Below are positions 22,548 through 32,434 of a DNA stretch of 64,000 bases, piece after piece. The notes under the pieces are model-generated. The model did not search any database, was not told the origin of the DNA, and worked only from the letters and a program-made list of their open reading frames with translations. Origin of the DNA: Falciphora oryzae (lineage: Eukaryota > Ascomycota > Sordariomycetes > Magnaporthales > Magnaporthaceae); assembly GCA_000733355.1 (NCBI GenBank), contig JNVV01000002.1, positions 2,205,630 through 2,269,629 of the forward strand, given 5' to 3'. The number at the start of each line of letters is the position of its first letter. Position 1 is the stretch's first letter. The position numbers and the translations under genes are program-made.

Positions 22548-22642
22548 AAAAAAACGACAAGTTGCGGGGAAAACGACAAGTTGCCGTGCCGCACTAATCC
22601 CCGGAGGGCCGATTCGTGCGAGACGCTTTTAGTCCGCACAAG
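22548..22642 (-). repeat. Right terminal inverted repeat of the MITE-like element
   Basis: Mirror of the left arm. The first inner difference lies just beyond a run of seven A residues (22548-22554), where the left arm has GGGACATAC and this arm reads AGGATATAC on the same strand. Confidence 0.92.
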
Positions 22643-22644
22643 TA

Positions 22645-23006
22645 TTAAAAAGGAAGAAGTTGAAGGCATCTCTCGATAGTTCGTCCGTCTGATGAATGAC
22701 CACGATTTCACGCAGGGAACATGCTTGAGACGGCAACGGCATTGACAGCCGAGAGTCGCATGCCCCACGTCTGACGTCTGGCACCCCTCCTTAGCGATTG
22801 GGTAATCGTTTTCTAACACCAAGCTTTGACGGCTCACACGGTTGAACCTACCCCATTTACACCGACCTACCCGATCAAGCACGTCATCTCCCGCTCGCCG
22901 ACGCTTCTTAACGCTGGCAAGACCACGCACTGCTACCGGATTCCCGTCTCCGTCGTTTACCAGCCCTGCCGCGCGCGCCCTCGCATCCAACACAAAGAAG
23001 CCCAGC
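22645..23006. promoter_or_regulatory. Promoter region of the ECM15-like gene
   Basis: 362 bp between the transposon-like element and the next ATG. No gene is seen. The element's insertion places it about 360 bp upstream of this gene. Confidence 0.4.
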
Positions 23007-23550
23007 ATGGACATCGCCTCCATCGAGACCCCCGCTGCGTGCTATGCGGACTTCTGCTTAGTCCCGGTGAGGACCGACCAGCCCCTGCTGCCTGCCGTGT
23101 CTCCTGGCTAATACCTGTACTCAAAAGGTCGGGACCGGCAACGTCTCGGTCGCAAACGAGGTGGCCGAGGTCCAGAAGCTCCTGAAAGCCTCGGGGATCA
23201 AGCACACCATGCACTCTGCAGGAACCACCGTCGGCAAGTCTCTGTGGACATTAGGATCTTGTACCACAAATACTAACACCTGGGCTTCTTCCATGCCGAC
23301 AGAAGGGAGCTGGGACGAGGTCATGAAGGTCATTGGGAAGGCTCATGCTGTCGTGCACCGGGGAGGCGCCCAGCGCGTGCAGACCTCGATGCGCGTCGGA
23401 ACAAGGTGGGTGACAATGCTGTAACCTGTGATAGTGGCAGGGGCTCTTCTTCTCCCACTAACACATGCCGGCACCAGAACGGACAAGAAGCAAACCGCCG
23501 AGGACAAGGTGAAGAGGGTTGAAGGTATCCTGGCTGGTTCGAGCACCTAA
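23007..23550 (+). CDS. UPF0045/ECM15-like (thiamine-binding-like, MTH1187/YkoF fold) protein
   Basis: Four exons: 23007-23066, 23128-23233, 23303-23405 and 23478-23550, giving 113 aa, the usual size of the family. The core reads CLVPVGTGNVSVANEVAEVQ, LLKASGIKHTMHSAGTTVEG and WDEVMKVIGKAHAVVHRGGA, matching the MTH1187/Ecm15 pattern: VPxGT near the first strand, HTMHSAGTTVEG, and a helix followed by a basic loop. Family members form ferredoxin-like oligomers that bind thiamine-type ligands; the yeast role is poorly defined. Intron 2 (23234-23302) begins GCAAGT, a GC-AG intron: only this donor joins GTC-G to AA-GGG and restores TTVEGSW. The other introns are GT-AG. Confidence 0.9.
23234..23302 (+). 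other. GC-AG intron in the ECM15-like gene
   Basis: Donor G|GCAAGT, branch-like ACTAAC within, acceptor GACAG|AAGG. GT dinucleotides nearby do not keep the reading frame. Confidence 0.85.
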
Positions 23551-23840
23551 GATGAGCTGGGGCTGTTGTAGTGTCAAGGCTTCGGGCCAGTCAAAATTGA
23601 AGATCGTTTTTTACAAAACTGGCATATATTCTGCCATAAAATATTATAATGTATGAGATTGGTCGTTTCGCAGTCCCACGCTTTGTTCTCACTTCGCTTT
23701 TTGTACATTCTCCCTTGTGAAAGAAACACCAAGCGCCGCCAAAAAAAAAGATCCTAGCTTGACAAACCAGCCACCTTTCCCGGCATATTTCCTTTTCCAC
23801 ATTGCAGGAAAAACCACCCGACCGCTAGGGCTTTCGCCAA
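23551..23840. other. Convergent 3' spacer between the ECM15-like gene and the CCDC47 homologue
   Basis: 290 bp, AT-rich, including AAAATATTATAAT-like sequence near 23636-23652. It contains both 3' ends. Confidence 0.5.
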
Positions 23841-25446
23841 CTAGGCGCGGGTGGTAACCCTCTTGTTGGACTTGCGCATCTGCTTCTCGCGCTCCTTCTC
23901 GAGGTACTTCTTCTGCGCCTTGGCGTCGAGCGCGTTGAGCTCGGCGTCGCGCTTGGCCTTGCGCTGCTTCTCGCGCTCCAGAGCCCGCTCCTCGTTCTTC
24001 TCCTCCTCGCTTGCCTTCTGGATCTGACGGACCGTCTCGTCACGGACGCTCTTGACCTTGCGGAGAACTTCGGCCCGGAAATGGGCGACCTGGGCCAGAT
24101 GATCCGGCATCCGGAGGAAGTACGAGAACAGGGGCAGCAGCGACTCGTAGTTGTCGTCACCCGGAAGCCGGTACTTGATGAAAAGACGCTTGCGCGGCGT
24201 GGTGTCCTCGATGCTACAGACCACGGATTAGCTGACACGTCATCATTCAGGAGTTCCGACAGTCAGGGGCAACAAAAACTCACGTGGTGGGCTTATCGAC
24301 GGGCTGGTCCGTGACAATGATGTAGTCGAGGAGGTCGCCAGCCTGCTTGGCGGCCTCGATCAACTGCGGAGTCATGATGGCGTCGGTTATCTCGGCGCTC
24401 TCGCTCATGACACTCAGCCAGGCTGGGAGCTTGGGGTGGTCCTTGGTGTAGGTGATGGAGACGTCGTAGCGCTCCTCGCGCAGCTGCTTCATGCGATCCT
24501 TGTTGACCAGGGCCCAAACAAAGTTGTCGTAACCGCTCTTGGCATCCTTGGCCCTGAGCTCAGCGGCGCCAGGCATGCTGGGAACGATCATGGACTCCTT
24601 GCCGTCGAACGGGTAGATGATAGCCGTGACCGAGTCTTCAGGGGTGGGCAGGCTGTCAATGAAGAAGCTGAGGAGCATCTCCGGAAGGCTGACAAGGGGG
24701 TTGAAGCGCTTGATGAGCGTCATCTTGACATCCATGAAGGCGACGTTCTGGCGGCCCGTCGCGTACGTGGCGAACTCGAACAAGGACGCCTCCTTGAGCA
24801 GAGCCTCGCCCTTGGACTCGTTGGCGCGCTGGAGAGCCTCGAGCAGCTCGTCCCCCTCCTTATTGGCGACATTAGAGGCCACGCCTCCGTAGCCCACGAG
24901 GGCAAACTCGTTGGCCAGGGGCTTGACATGGGCCCTCATCCAGGAGCGCGCCTTTTTGCGGTTGAGGCGGGCACCGAACAGATGCAGGACGATGACGACG
25001 GCGATGGACAGCATGATCCAGCCCTCATTGCGGAACTCGCTCAGCGAGTGGCGCTCGTGGACGTTGTACCACTTGGTGTAGGGGACCGCCGTCGGCTGGC
25101 TGCCCCCCAGCGTGGCTCCGGCCTTGACATTGGGGGAGAAGGGGGCGGGCGAGGGGTCGGGCACGTCCGATGCGAAGTCGGCAAAGTCTGCGCAAGGGCC
25201 GCGAGCGAGGCGTTAGCCAAGAAGAATACTCCGGGCTAGTGTTTGCTTCTTCGTTTCCCGTTGGCGCACCCGTCGAGGCTTGCCGTCTCCACGACATCGA
25301 CAGCTCGGATCCGGCCGAACATGGCAGCCGTGTCACGCATGCGCAAAGCCGAGGGAAAAAGTATACTCGCACTTACCAGAGTCGGCAGAGGCGGGCTTCT
25401 CCGGGGCCTTGGCGCCGCCGAAGAAGTTCTTCACGACATCGGCCAT
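23841..25446 (-). CDS. CCDC47/DUF1682 homologue (ER membrane PAT-complex-like protein)
   Basis: Three exons: 25446-25377, 25187-24284 and 24213-23841, giving 448 aa. Donors are GTAAGT and GTGAGT; acceptors are GCGCAG and TGTAG. Residues 1-60 include a short acidic/DFADFASDVPDP region. One hydrophobic segment, WIMLSIAVVIVLHLFGARL (80-98), is followed by a basic NRKK stop. The cytosolic domain has NVAFMDVKMTLIKRFNPL and SYFLRMPDHLAQ blocks typical of DUF1682. The C-terminal 80 residues form a highly charged Lys/Glu/Arg helix ending in a basic tail. In animals CCDC47 acts with the PAT complex in multipass membrane-protein insertion and ER calcium handling; transfer of that role is inference. It is divergent from haspin. 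Confidence 0.9.
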
Positions 25447-26117
25447 TGCGTCTGGTGCTTCGCGCTTTCTGGCGAAGATGGCTGTCGAGAAGAAGCGTTT
25501 CAAGGTTCCGCAAATTTGGGATTGCGACTTGTCCTTTGCCCGATTCGCAATGGATCTGGCGATGGAAGCGTCCGTGCACGATAAATGGAGCTCCAAGACC
25601 CCAATATGTCGCTAGAGTGGGGTTGAAAATGCGGAGTTGCGAACTGACGCCACCCAACAGGAACCAAGACCTCGATCAATCCATTGTGAGATCGAGTCCA
25701 TGAACCGTTCGTTGCATTCCACGGCGAGCTCACAGCCGATATAACAGCTGTGAAGGGGAATCAGCTGGTTCTGCTCTTTATGCAGTCAACCGCCGTAAGA
25801 AAGTGAATCGGAGATGGGATCCATGTGTCTGAACAGGGCTGCAAGTAAGATTCTAGAGGTGGTCCATGAGCCACGGAGCCTTTGGGTAATCCATGATCTG
25901 CAGGGCAGCCCAGACCCCGGGTTGCCCTTGACAACGCCCAACTGCTCCTTCGCTGTCCAAAGGTCGCGATTGCTTCACGTGCCGAGGACAATCACCGTTG
26001 GTTTCTGGGCTGAATTGGTCCTTTGAAGAGACGACGTAATTGGCGGTCTGAAAGAATATCCCAACTCGTTCATTTTCTTTCCAACCCACGCAAATTCTTT
26101 ACGCAAACCCAAGAAAA
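25447..26117. promoter_or_regulatory. Divergent promoter region of the CCDC47 homologue and haspin
   Basis: 671 bp without a supported gene. An ATTGG (reverse CCAAT) lies at about 26038-26042, about 75 bp before the haspin ATG. Confidence 0.45.
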
Positions 26118-27894
26118 ATGGCACGCACAACAGCCGTGCGAACGTATGGGAAGCATGCCAGGAGGACGAAGGCCTTGGTCTCGCACGACACCATACAAAG
26201 CCATGGGAAACAACAGGCACTATCCGAAACTATAGCGATCGGGACTTGTAATAAACAGGATCCGGTCGCAGTGCTGGCAGAACAAATCAGGGTCGTCCGC
26301 CTTGACGAGCCAGCGAAGGAGGAGGATAGGGGTGATACCAGACCAGAGTCAGAGGACGAGCCGCCAAAGTCGCCGCCAAGGCGACGCACGAAAGCTCCAT
26401 CCAAGTCAACAACAGAACAGCCGCAGCTGAGGTCGTCGCCGCGAAAGCGTGCACCAACATTACCACCCCAACCCCCATCACCGACACCACAGCCAGCGGT
26501 AGAGCCAGCGATAGAAGATGAGCAAACAGGGCTCGAGGAGGAGATCGTCGTAGGGGGCACACAGACGGACCACCGAATACTCACGTGGGCAGACGTCTGC
26601 CCGCCCGGCGACCGCATCGAGAAGATCGCCGAGGCGTCGTACGCCGAGGTGTACCGCGTCACCAACGAGCGCGGCACCAGCATCATCAAGGTGGTGCGGC
26701 TGCAGTCGCCCATCAGGCCGCAGACCAAGGCGCAGGAGCGGTCCGGCCTGGTGGACGAGGAGCCGCACCGCGAGGAGGACCTGGGCGGCGAGGTCCGCAT
26801 CTCCGAGTGGCTCGCCGACATCCCCGGCTTCGTCGTCTACAAGGAGCGCTACGTCGTCCGCGGCAAGGCCACAAAGGAGCTGCTCGAAACCCACCAGACC
26901 TTCCACCGCCGCATGAAGCGCAAGGACCCCGACCGCCTGCAGTTCTACCCGTCGCCCAGCAGGTACCTCCACGACACCGAGTTCCTGGTCATCGAGCTTG
27001 GTGACGCCGGCTCGTCGCTCGAGGATTTTGAGCTCGTGTCCATCGACCAAGTCTGGGATGTCCTCCTGCTCGTTGCCATTGCTCTGGCGAGGGCCGAGTA
27101 TCAAATCGGCTTTGAGGTGAGCTTTTGCGTTACCCTGTATTAGCGAGGGCTGTGTTCATTAACCGAACCAAAATAAAAAGCACCGCGACTTGCACGAGGG
27201 AAACCTGTGCGTGCGGCAAGTCCGAGAACCAAAAGCGGCCGACGCGCGAGACGCAGCATCACCCGTCCGCTTCGGCCGCTCCGGGCTCGACATCACCATC
27301 CTGGACTACGGCCTCTCCCGGGCGGAGGACCCGGACCCGGCGGACGGCGAGGACCCGCCGCCGATCGCGTTCGACCTGGAGAAGGACCTGAGCCTCTTCA
27401 CCAGCACGCACGCGCCGCAGTGCAGGGTGTACCGGCAGATGCGCTCGTTCCTCATCCGGGGCGACCGCGCGCACCTCCCGCCGCGGAGCCACGACAGGCC
27501 CTACGAGGCGGGCATCTCGTGGGCCGACCACAACCCCTACACCAACGTGCTGTGGCTGGCCTACGTGTACGACTACCTGGCGCGCCACTTCAGGGGCGAC
27601 AAGCGCGCCCTGGCCGCCTTCAGGGCCGAGACGGCCGAGTTCTGGGCGCACCTCGACCCTGACGCGCCGCCGCGGGTCAAGTCGTTCCCCAGCGCCACCG
27701 ACGTCGTGCGCTTCGTCGTCGAGGCCGGCTGGGTGACCGAGGCACAGCTGCTCGGTGGCGGCGGTGGTGCCGCGGGCGAGGACGGCGGCTCCGTGCTGCT
27801 CGAGGAAGAAAGCATCATTGAGGCGCGCATCACGGAGAGGGATGACAGCCAGCCGCGGAGGTCGCCCAGAAGAAGGCGGCCACAAGCACCTTGA
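26118..27894 (+). CDS. Haspin-type serine/threonine protein kinase (histone H3 Thr3 kinase)
   Basis: Two exons, 26118-27116 and 27181-27894. The 64-bp intron has a GTGAGC donor and a weak AAAAG acceptor; the protein is 570 aa. The join places HRDLHEGN (334-341), the catalytic loop, directly at the start of exon 2. The N-terminal 150 residues are disordered and basic (PRRRTKAPSKS, SPRKRAP), suitable for chromatin binding. The glycine-loop region is KIAEASYAEVYRV and the ATP lysine is in SIIKVVR. The activation segment reads ILDYGLSR, a DYx replacement of DFG that is characteristic of haspins. Family members phosphorylate H3 Thr3 in mitosis to recruit the chromosomal passenger complex. The extra 30-residue linker between the catalytic loop and DYG (EPKAADARDAASP) is normal for fungal haspins. 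Confidence 0.93.
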
Positions 27895-30050
27895 GGAAAG
27901 GAGGGCAACGTAATTCTTCGTTCTCGGCCAGTCCCGTTATGACATTTGTCAGCACATGTTATTTCTGTGCTTATGCGGCGGGTTCCCGCGTGCGCCCCTC
28001 TTTCTCGATATTGTTTTCCCTATTGTCTTGGATTTGACACCGGCTTCGATTCGGAGCGGTGTGCATAGCATTTTGTTCTTAGCTACCAAATACCCCCCAT
28101 TAGATAGATGTTTACACACATTCTCGGCGCTTTTTCTTGCATCAGTTCCGTCTGCATCTCGCGCCACGCTCGTTGCTTCCTTGCTCATCCTCTCATCCCC
28201 CGAGACACGTGGCACGAGAAAGCAAACGAAAACAGAAAGCAGCTGAAACCTGCCTCGCAGAGTCTCGGGAAGGGACGCCACTGGCCTGGGCGCAGGGCTC
28301 TGTGGCTGGCTGGCTGTCTTGTGTCGAACAGCAGCAGGCTGTACCGCTCGTCGTGTCTGTCCGGTTGGCACCAAGGATGCTCAAACGCCCGAACCCTCGC
28401 ATATTAAATCACGCGTTTCCAGGAAAGGCCACCCTGATATCTTGCATACGTAGCATCCCGATTCCTGCCCGTCTGAAGAATCCCAAGAGTTGGCCTAAGT
28501 TGGGCACCGCTGAGGAACTGTTCTAAGCGACGCGGGGGTCCCCGCACCGTGACAGCACCGAGTGGTTTGCTGTTGACCCGATGGTGGTCGATATAGGTAC
28601 CGATATTTACCTGGGGTGTGGTGCCGCGCGGCGCAGGGACATGTGGCCAAGGTGAGAGGGTGAGATGAAGCTGCAACGCTGGCGTCTCCTTTGCTCCTGA
28701 GCGATTGGGCGAGGTTGCAGCAGCGGCAATCAACGAGTTCGGCAAAGATTTGGCTGCAGTCCTTATGCCGTGTCCCTTCTGGCAGTTATAGGGGCAGTGC
28801 GGAGATCCCCCACACGTTGCCGAAGGTCTTTGCAGTGTACCGCCCTCCCCAAGAGGTAGAAGTCTGGAGTGTTTGGGGGAACAAAAGGCCCCTCGCTCGC
28901 AAGGCCACAGAATACCGATAGCGTTTGCTGCCGTGGATCGTGGATGGAATCAAAGAACTGGTGCAGTTGGGGAAAGAGACACCCCTGAATATCCATCATT
29001 GGATGACGGGAGTGCGATATACATACCTACCCCTCTTTTGCCAGCCCTGGAATTTGTTTTTGTTGGCGCGGCCTTGGCTTGGCCTTGGGAGCAGAACGAG
29101 GGCCAGGAATAACAACACCGGTTTGCGCGTCTCATCACGATGACGTTTCCAGGGTGGGTCTGCGTGGTTGTAGTACACTTTGGTAATATTCCACAGGAGG
29201 TGACATGTCCGGACAGTCGAGACAGTTATTCTAAAATAAACCTCTCGGCGCCTATGCAGCACAAGGTTCGCAGGACTTTGGGTGACAGTTCTTGCGCAAG
29301 GTAGAATCCCGTCCGGACTGGCGGTTTGGATACACCGGTTCAAAAATTCAGTGCAAAGCTCGCGATGGGATGGAGTGTCAGACATGCGGTCAGCCTGGAG
29401 GGTGTGTTCACGTGCAGGCTGCAGCGTTGGAGCCAGACGGAAGCGGTCCGGGGACGAGGTGCTAGAAAACGAACACCGCCAAGGCTGAGGTGCCGAACTC
29501 GGCGCCTACATACCATCAGCCTGCCATTCATTGGCCCAGCACCACCCCCCGTTTCGGGAGATAAAGCCTGGCACTGGGAGGGCGGGTGTGCGGGTCGGTT
29601 GCAGGACGGCTCGCGGGCGCGGGCAGACTTCCAGTGCAGGTGGTATTACGGGACGACAGTGCCGGTACATCCCGTTGGGTCTCGTAACGGCTAGGCAAAG
29701 GGAAATGATTCCAGAGCTGGGCCTCACTGTTTCCTCGCCTCGATCAGCGGTGTGCGCCAGACGGAATTTGGAATTGGTTTATTGATCTTGTGATGCTGGC
29801 GGCTGCACCTCGTTTTGTTTCGTCTCGTCCCATTCGGTCTCATCTTGTTTTTCCTTTTTCTTCCCCTCCTGTGCCTAATTTTATAGATCCTCCTCAGACG
29901 TATGATGTTGCTGGCAAGTGACAGTGTAACAGTAACCTCCCCTGCCCGCCCCGGTCGGCAGCTCGGGATGGTAGCAGGGACATGGAAGTGAATTAACACA
30001 GATAACCTCATGTTCTAAGCTTCAACGGACTGAGTCGAGCAGACGTGGAG

Positions 30051-30081
<31 letters not shown>
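30051..30081 (+). repeat. A31 homopolymer tract
   Basis: The longest mononucleotide run in the window. There is no flanking gene body of which it could be an obvious retroposed tail. Confidence 0.9.
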
Positions 30082-30084
<3 letters not shown>

Positions 30085-32252
30085 ACGAACAGGGGCGCTG
30101 TGGCCCCGTCCACCAACGTGCGGGCATCCTCGGTAGCATCGCCTGATGTTTTGGCAGCGGGCAGGGGGCGGCCTGGCTATCGCAATAGGCTAAGCCCACC
30201 AAAGCGGATTTGGGTTTTGCGACCCTGTGCGCGTTCTCTGGAATCTGTCGCCTGGAGGAGCACGGCGGCATGTCAGCCACTAACAACAAGCCACCGACAG
30301 CATCAAAGTTCTGGTTTGCAGGCGGCGGGCAGCGGTTGCAGCGCAGGACGGATACACATGGATGGCTGCAGCAGGGGACCGGTTGCTATCACACCCAAAA
30401 TAGCACGCAGGTGGGGGCCTTCACGTTGCCCAGCTGCACATTTGCATTCGCCGTGCCGCGATTGGCCAATTGCGTTGATACTGTGTATGTCGTGCTCGTT
30501 TGCTCGCATGGAGTTCAAGTTTTTCTTTGCGTCGATGGCCGCCTTCGATCAAGGCCGGCTGTCATGACACCACGATGCCAAACAACTGACACCTCGATCA
30601 CTCGCTCCGCAACCAAGGCAACCCCGATGGATGCGAAGTCGGAGTCTGTGGCCGGCTCGGGCAAAACGTCAGCGCACGACACAAGTATCGACAAAGACGG
30701 GCAGGCCATCCTTGGCTTCTATCGCAAGGCTCGGGATGGCGCGCCCTGTCCGGCCCAATCTGCCACCGCCCGGCACCAGACCCGTCCAGCGCGCTGTGCG
30801 ACACCATGCTGGGTCGAGAAGCAATATTGAGACAGGGTGAGAGGGTGGGACGCCGCATTCCTCGAGCCCAGCTCTCGGGTGACCTAGCGGGCGGGAACCG
30901 TTGCGGTGGAGGTCACAAGGGTGCCCCAACATGCCGGCACCCACTCCCGCCTGGCTCTCCGCCTACCCGCCACCCTGCCACCCTCCCCTCCTCATCTTTT
31001 TTGACGTGGGTGCGTGGGCCCGTGGTAAGACGACGGGCGCGCGTGGGGACGCGGCCTCGGGGACTGACGATCGAGCCAGGCCGTCCGTATGGATTCGACA
31101 TCGGGCAGAAGTGGTCGACGGTACAGCGCGCACAAGGCGTGAAGGCCAAGCTGCGTGCAGGGCTGCCCCCTGTCTATTCGTCCCCAGCACTGCGACGACT
31201 TCCACCATCTAAGGAAATGATCAGCCAAAGAGGATTATTTCGACCGAGCCTTGCCAGCAGCTCGCGATCGCTCTGCTGCATTTCCGTTTCTCTGCATGCA
31301 CATATTCGCGGCGAGGCCTTAGTAGGGTTATTAAAGTGCTAGACTAGCAACGCGGATCCTGGTGGCTTTGATGTTTTGGCGCGTTGATGCGTGTGAAACA
31401 AAATGAGGATTAAAAAAAAAAAAAAAAAGGCCAGAAAATCCCTCGGAGCCTCAACTGCCCAGTGGACTCTCCCGCCCGTTCGGCTTCCCCCATCACGATT
31501 CGTATACACGACAACTTCATTGGAGGAACGGAGCAGTTGCTCCAGTGCCTGGAGGATTATTTCCCCCGACAGATTCCATCCACCGACGTCCTAGCTTCAC
31601 AGCCCCGTAAGCGACAGGCCGACGCCGTTGGACCGGTGCTCCGGCCGGCGTCGTCAGCCGGGGTCGATTACACATCATAGACACCCAGGTCTGGACCCAA
31701 ACCATGTTTTGTTGCTCCTACCTGTCCGAGCGGCCTCGAACCCTTTTTTGTGATATGGAACCATAATGCAAGGGGAATCACGCCAAGACCCCGACTGGTG
31801 TGTTCCTTAGTCCAGATACAGCACCCTCCTCGTTTCTGCTCCTCAGTAGCGTGCCCTTGCGGCGGCATATTTCCCTCGCCGATCCCGTCACCCACTGCCA
31901 AATCCAACCGGATGAGCATCCAGTGGGTCTCCGGATTGCGCTACCAAGCTGCCTTGCTTGCTCCCAGTGCTCCCTCCATGTGCCTGCCACCGCCGCTGTG
32001 ACCCCGGCGTCACACTCCCCGGTCTTTTTTTTTTCTCTTGGGTCGCTGCAGCTACAGGGGAAAGGATGGAGTGGAGCACTGGATATGGACGACAAGACTT
32101 ACACAACATGGAAGTCGCTGACGTCGGTACAAGTGTACATCGGGGCACGGTCCAAGGTAGGCAACGAGCTGCCAGCCCACGCGCGGCTGCCCGTGGGCAG
32201 ATGTAGCAGCCTCCCCACTGCAGTCCAGACCTAGTGTGTCCGTCTGTACACA

Positions 32253-32257
32253 TATAA
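32253..32257 (+). promoter_or_regulatory. Putative TATA box of the catalase gene
   Basis: TATAA within ACATATAAGAAG, about 178 bp before the catalase ATG; a CT-rich leader follows. Plausible for an inducible gene, not proven. Confidence 0.4.
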
Positions 32258-32434
32258 GAAGATGGCCAGCTCGCACACACTCCATCTTGAGCCTCCCTTC
32301 GTCTGTGTCGCTTGGGTGAGCCAGCTTAGACATCAGCCTCTCAGCTCAGAGCCCCAGGTGCAAGCTCCCGCTGCTGCCCCAGGCAACATCTTTCGTTACA
32401 CTCCTTTGGCCGACTCTGCCGTGTTACACAAACA

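Larger units (their letters stand above)
22163..22642. mobile_element. 480-bp MITE-like element with 95-bp perfect terminal inverted repeats, flanked by TA
   Basis: The left arm 22163-22257 and right arm 22548-22642 are perfect reverse complements over 95 bp, beginning CTTGTGCGGACTAAAAGCGT. Similarity continues inward to about 22313 and 22493 with substitutions, many of them C/T or G/A transitions. TA dinucleotides flank both ends (22161-22162 and 22643-22644), as expected for a Tc1/mariner/pogo-type TA target duplication. Each arm contains CAACTTGTCGTTTT twice. The central 180 bp is unrelated AT-richer sequence without a transposase frame, so it is a non-autonomous element. The perfect outer arms indicate recent mobility or conversion. 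The element at 1386-1795 is an older relative. Confidence 0.88.
27895..32434. other. 4.5-kb region without a recognisable gene
   Basis: Scanned on both strands. The longest frames (up to about 200 codons, for example near 30210-30830) lack codon bias, domain motifs or splice-joined continuity. Visible structure is an A31 tract at 30051-30081, A17 at 31412-31428, and a T-rich run near 32022-32036. The last several hundred bases are the catalase promoter. Non-coding transcripts or a rapidly evolving short gene are possible. Confidence 0.5.

Noticed and set aside
30210..30830. 206-codon frame in the gene-less interval
   Set aside because: Cys/Ala/Thr-rich random-looking composition, no motif and no promoter-like context.
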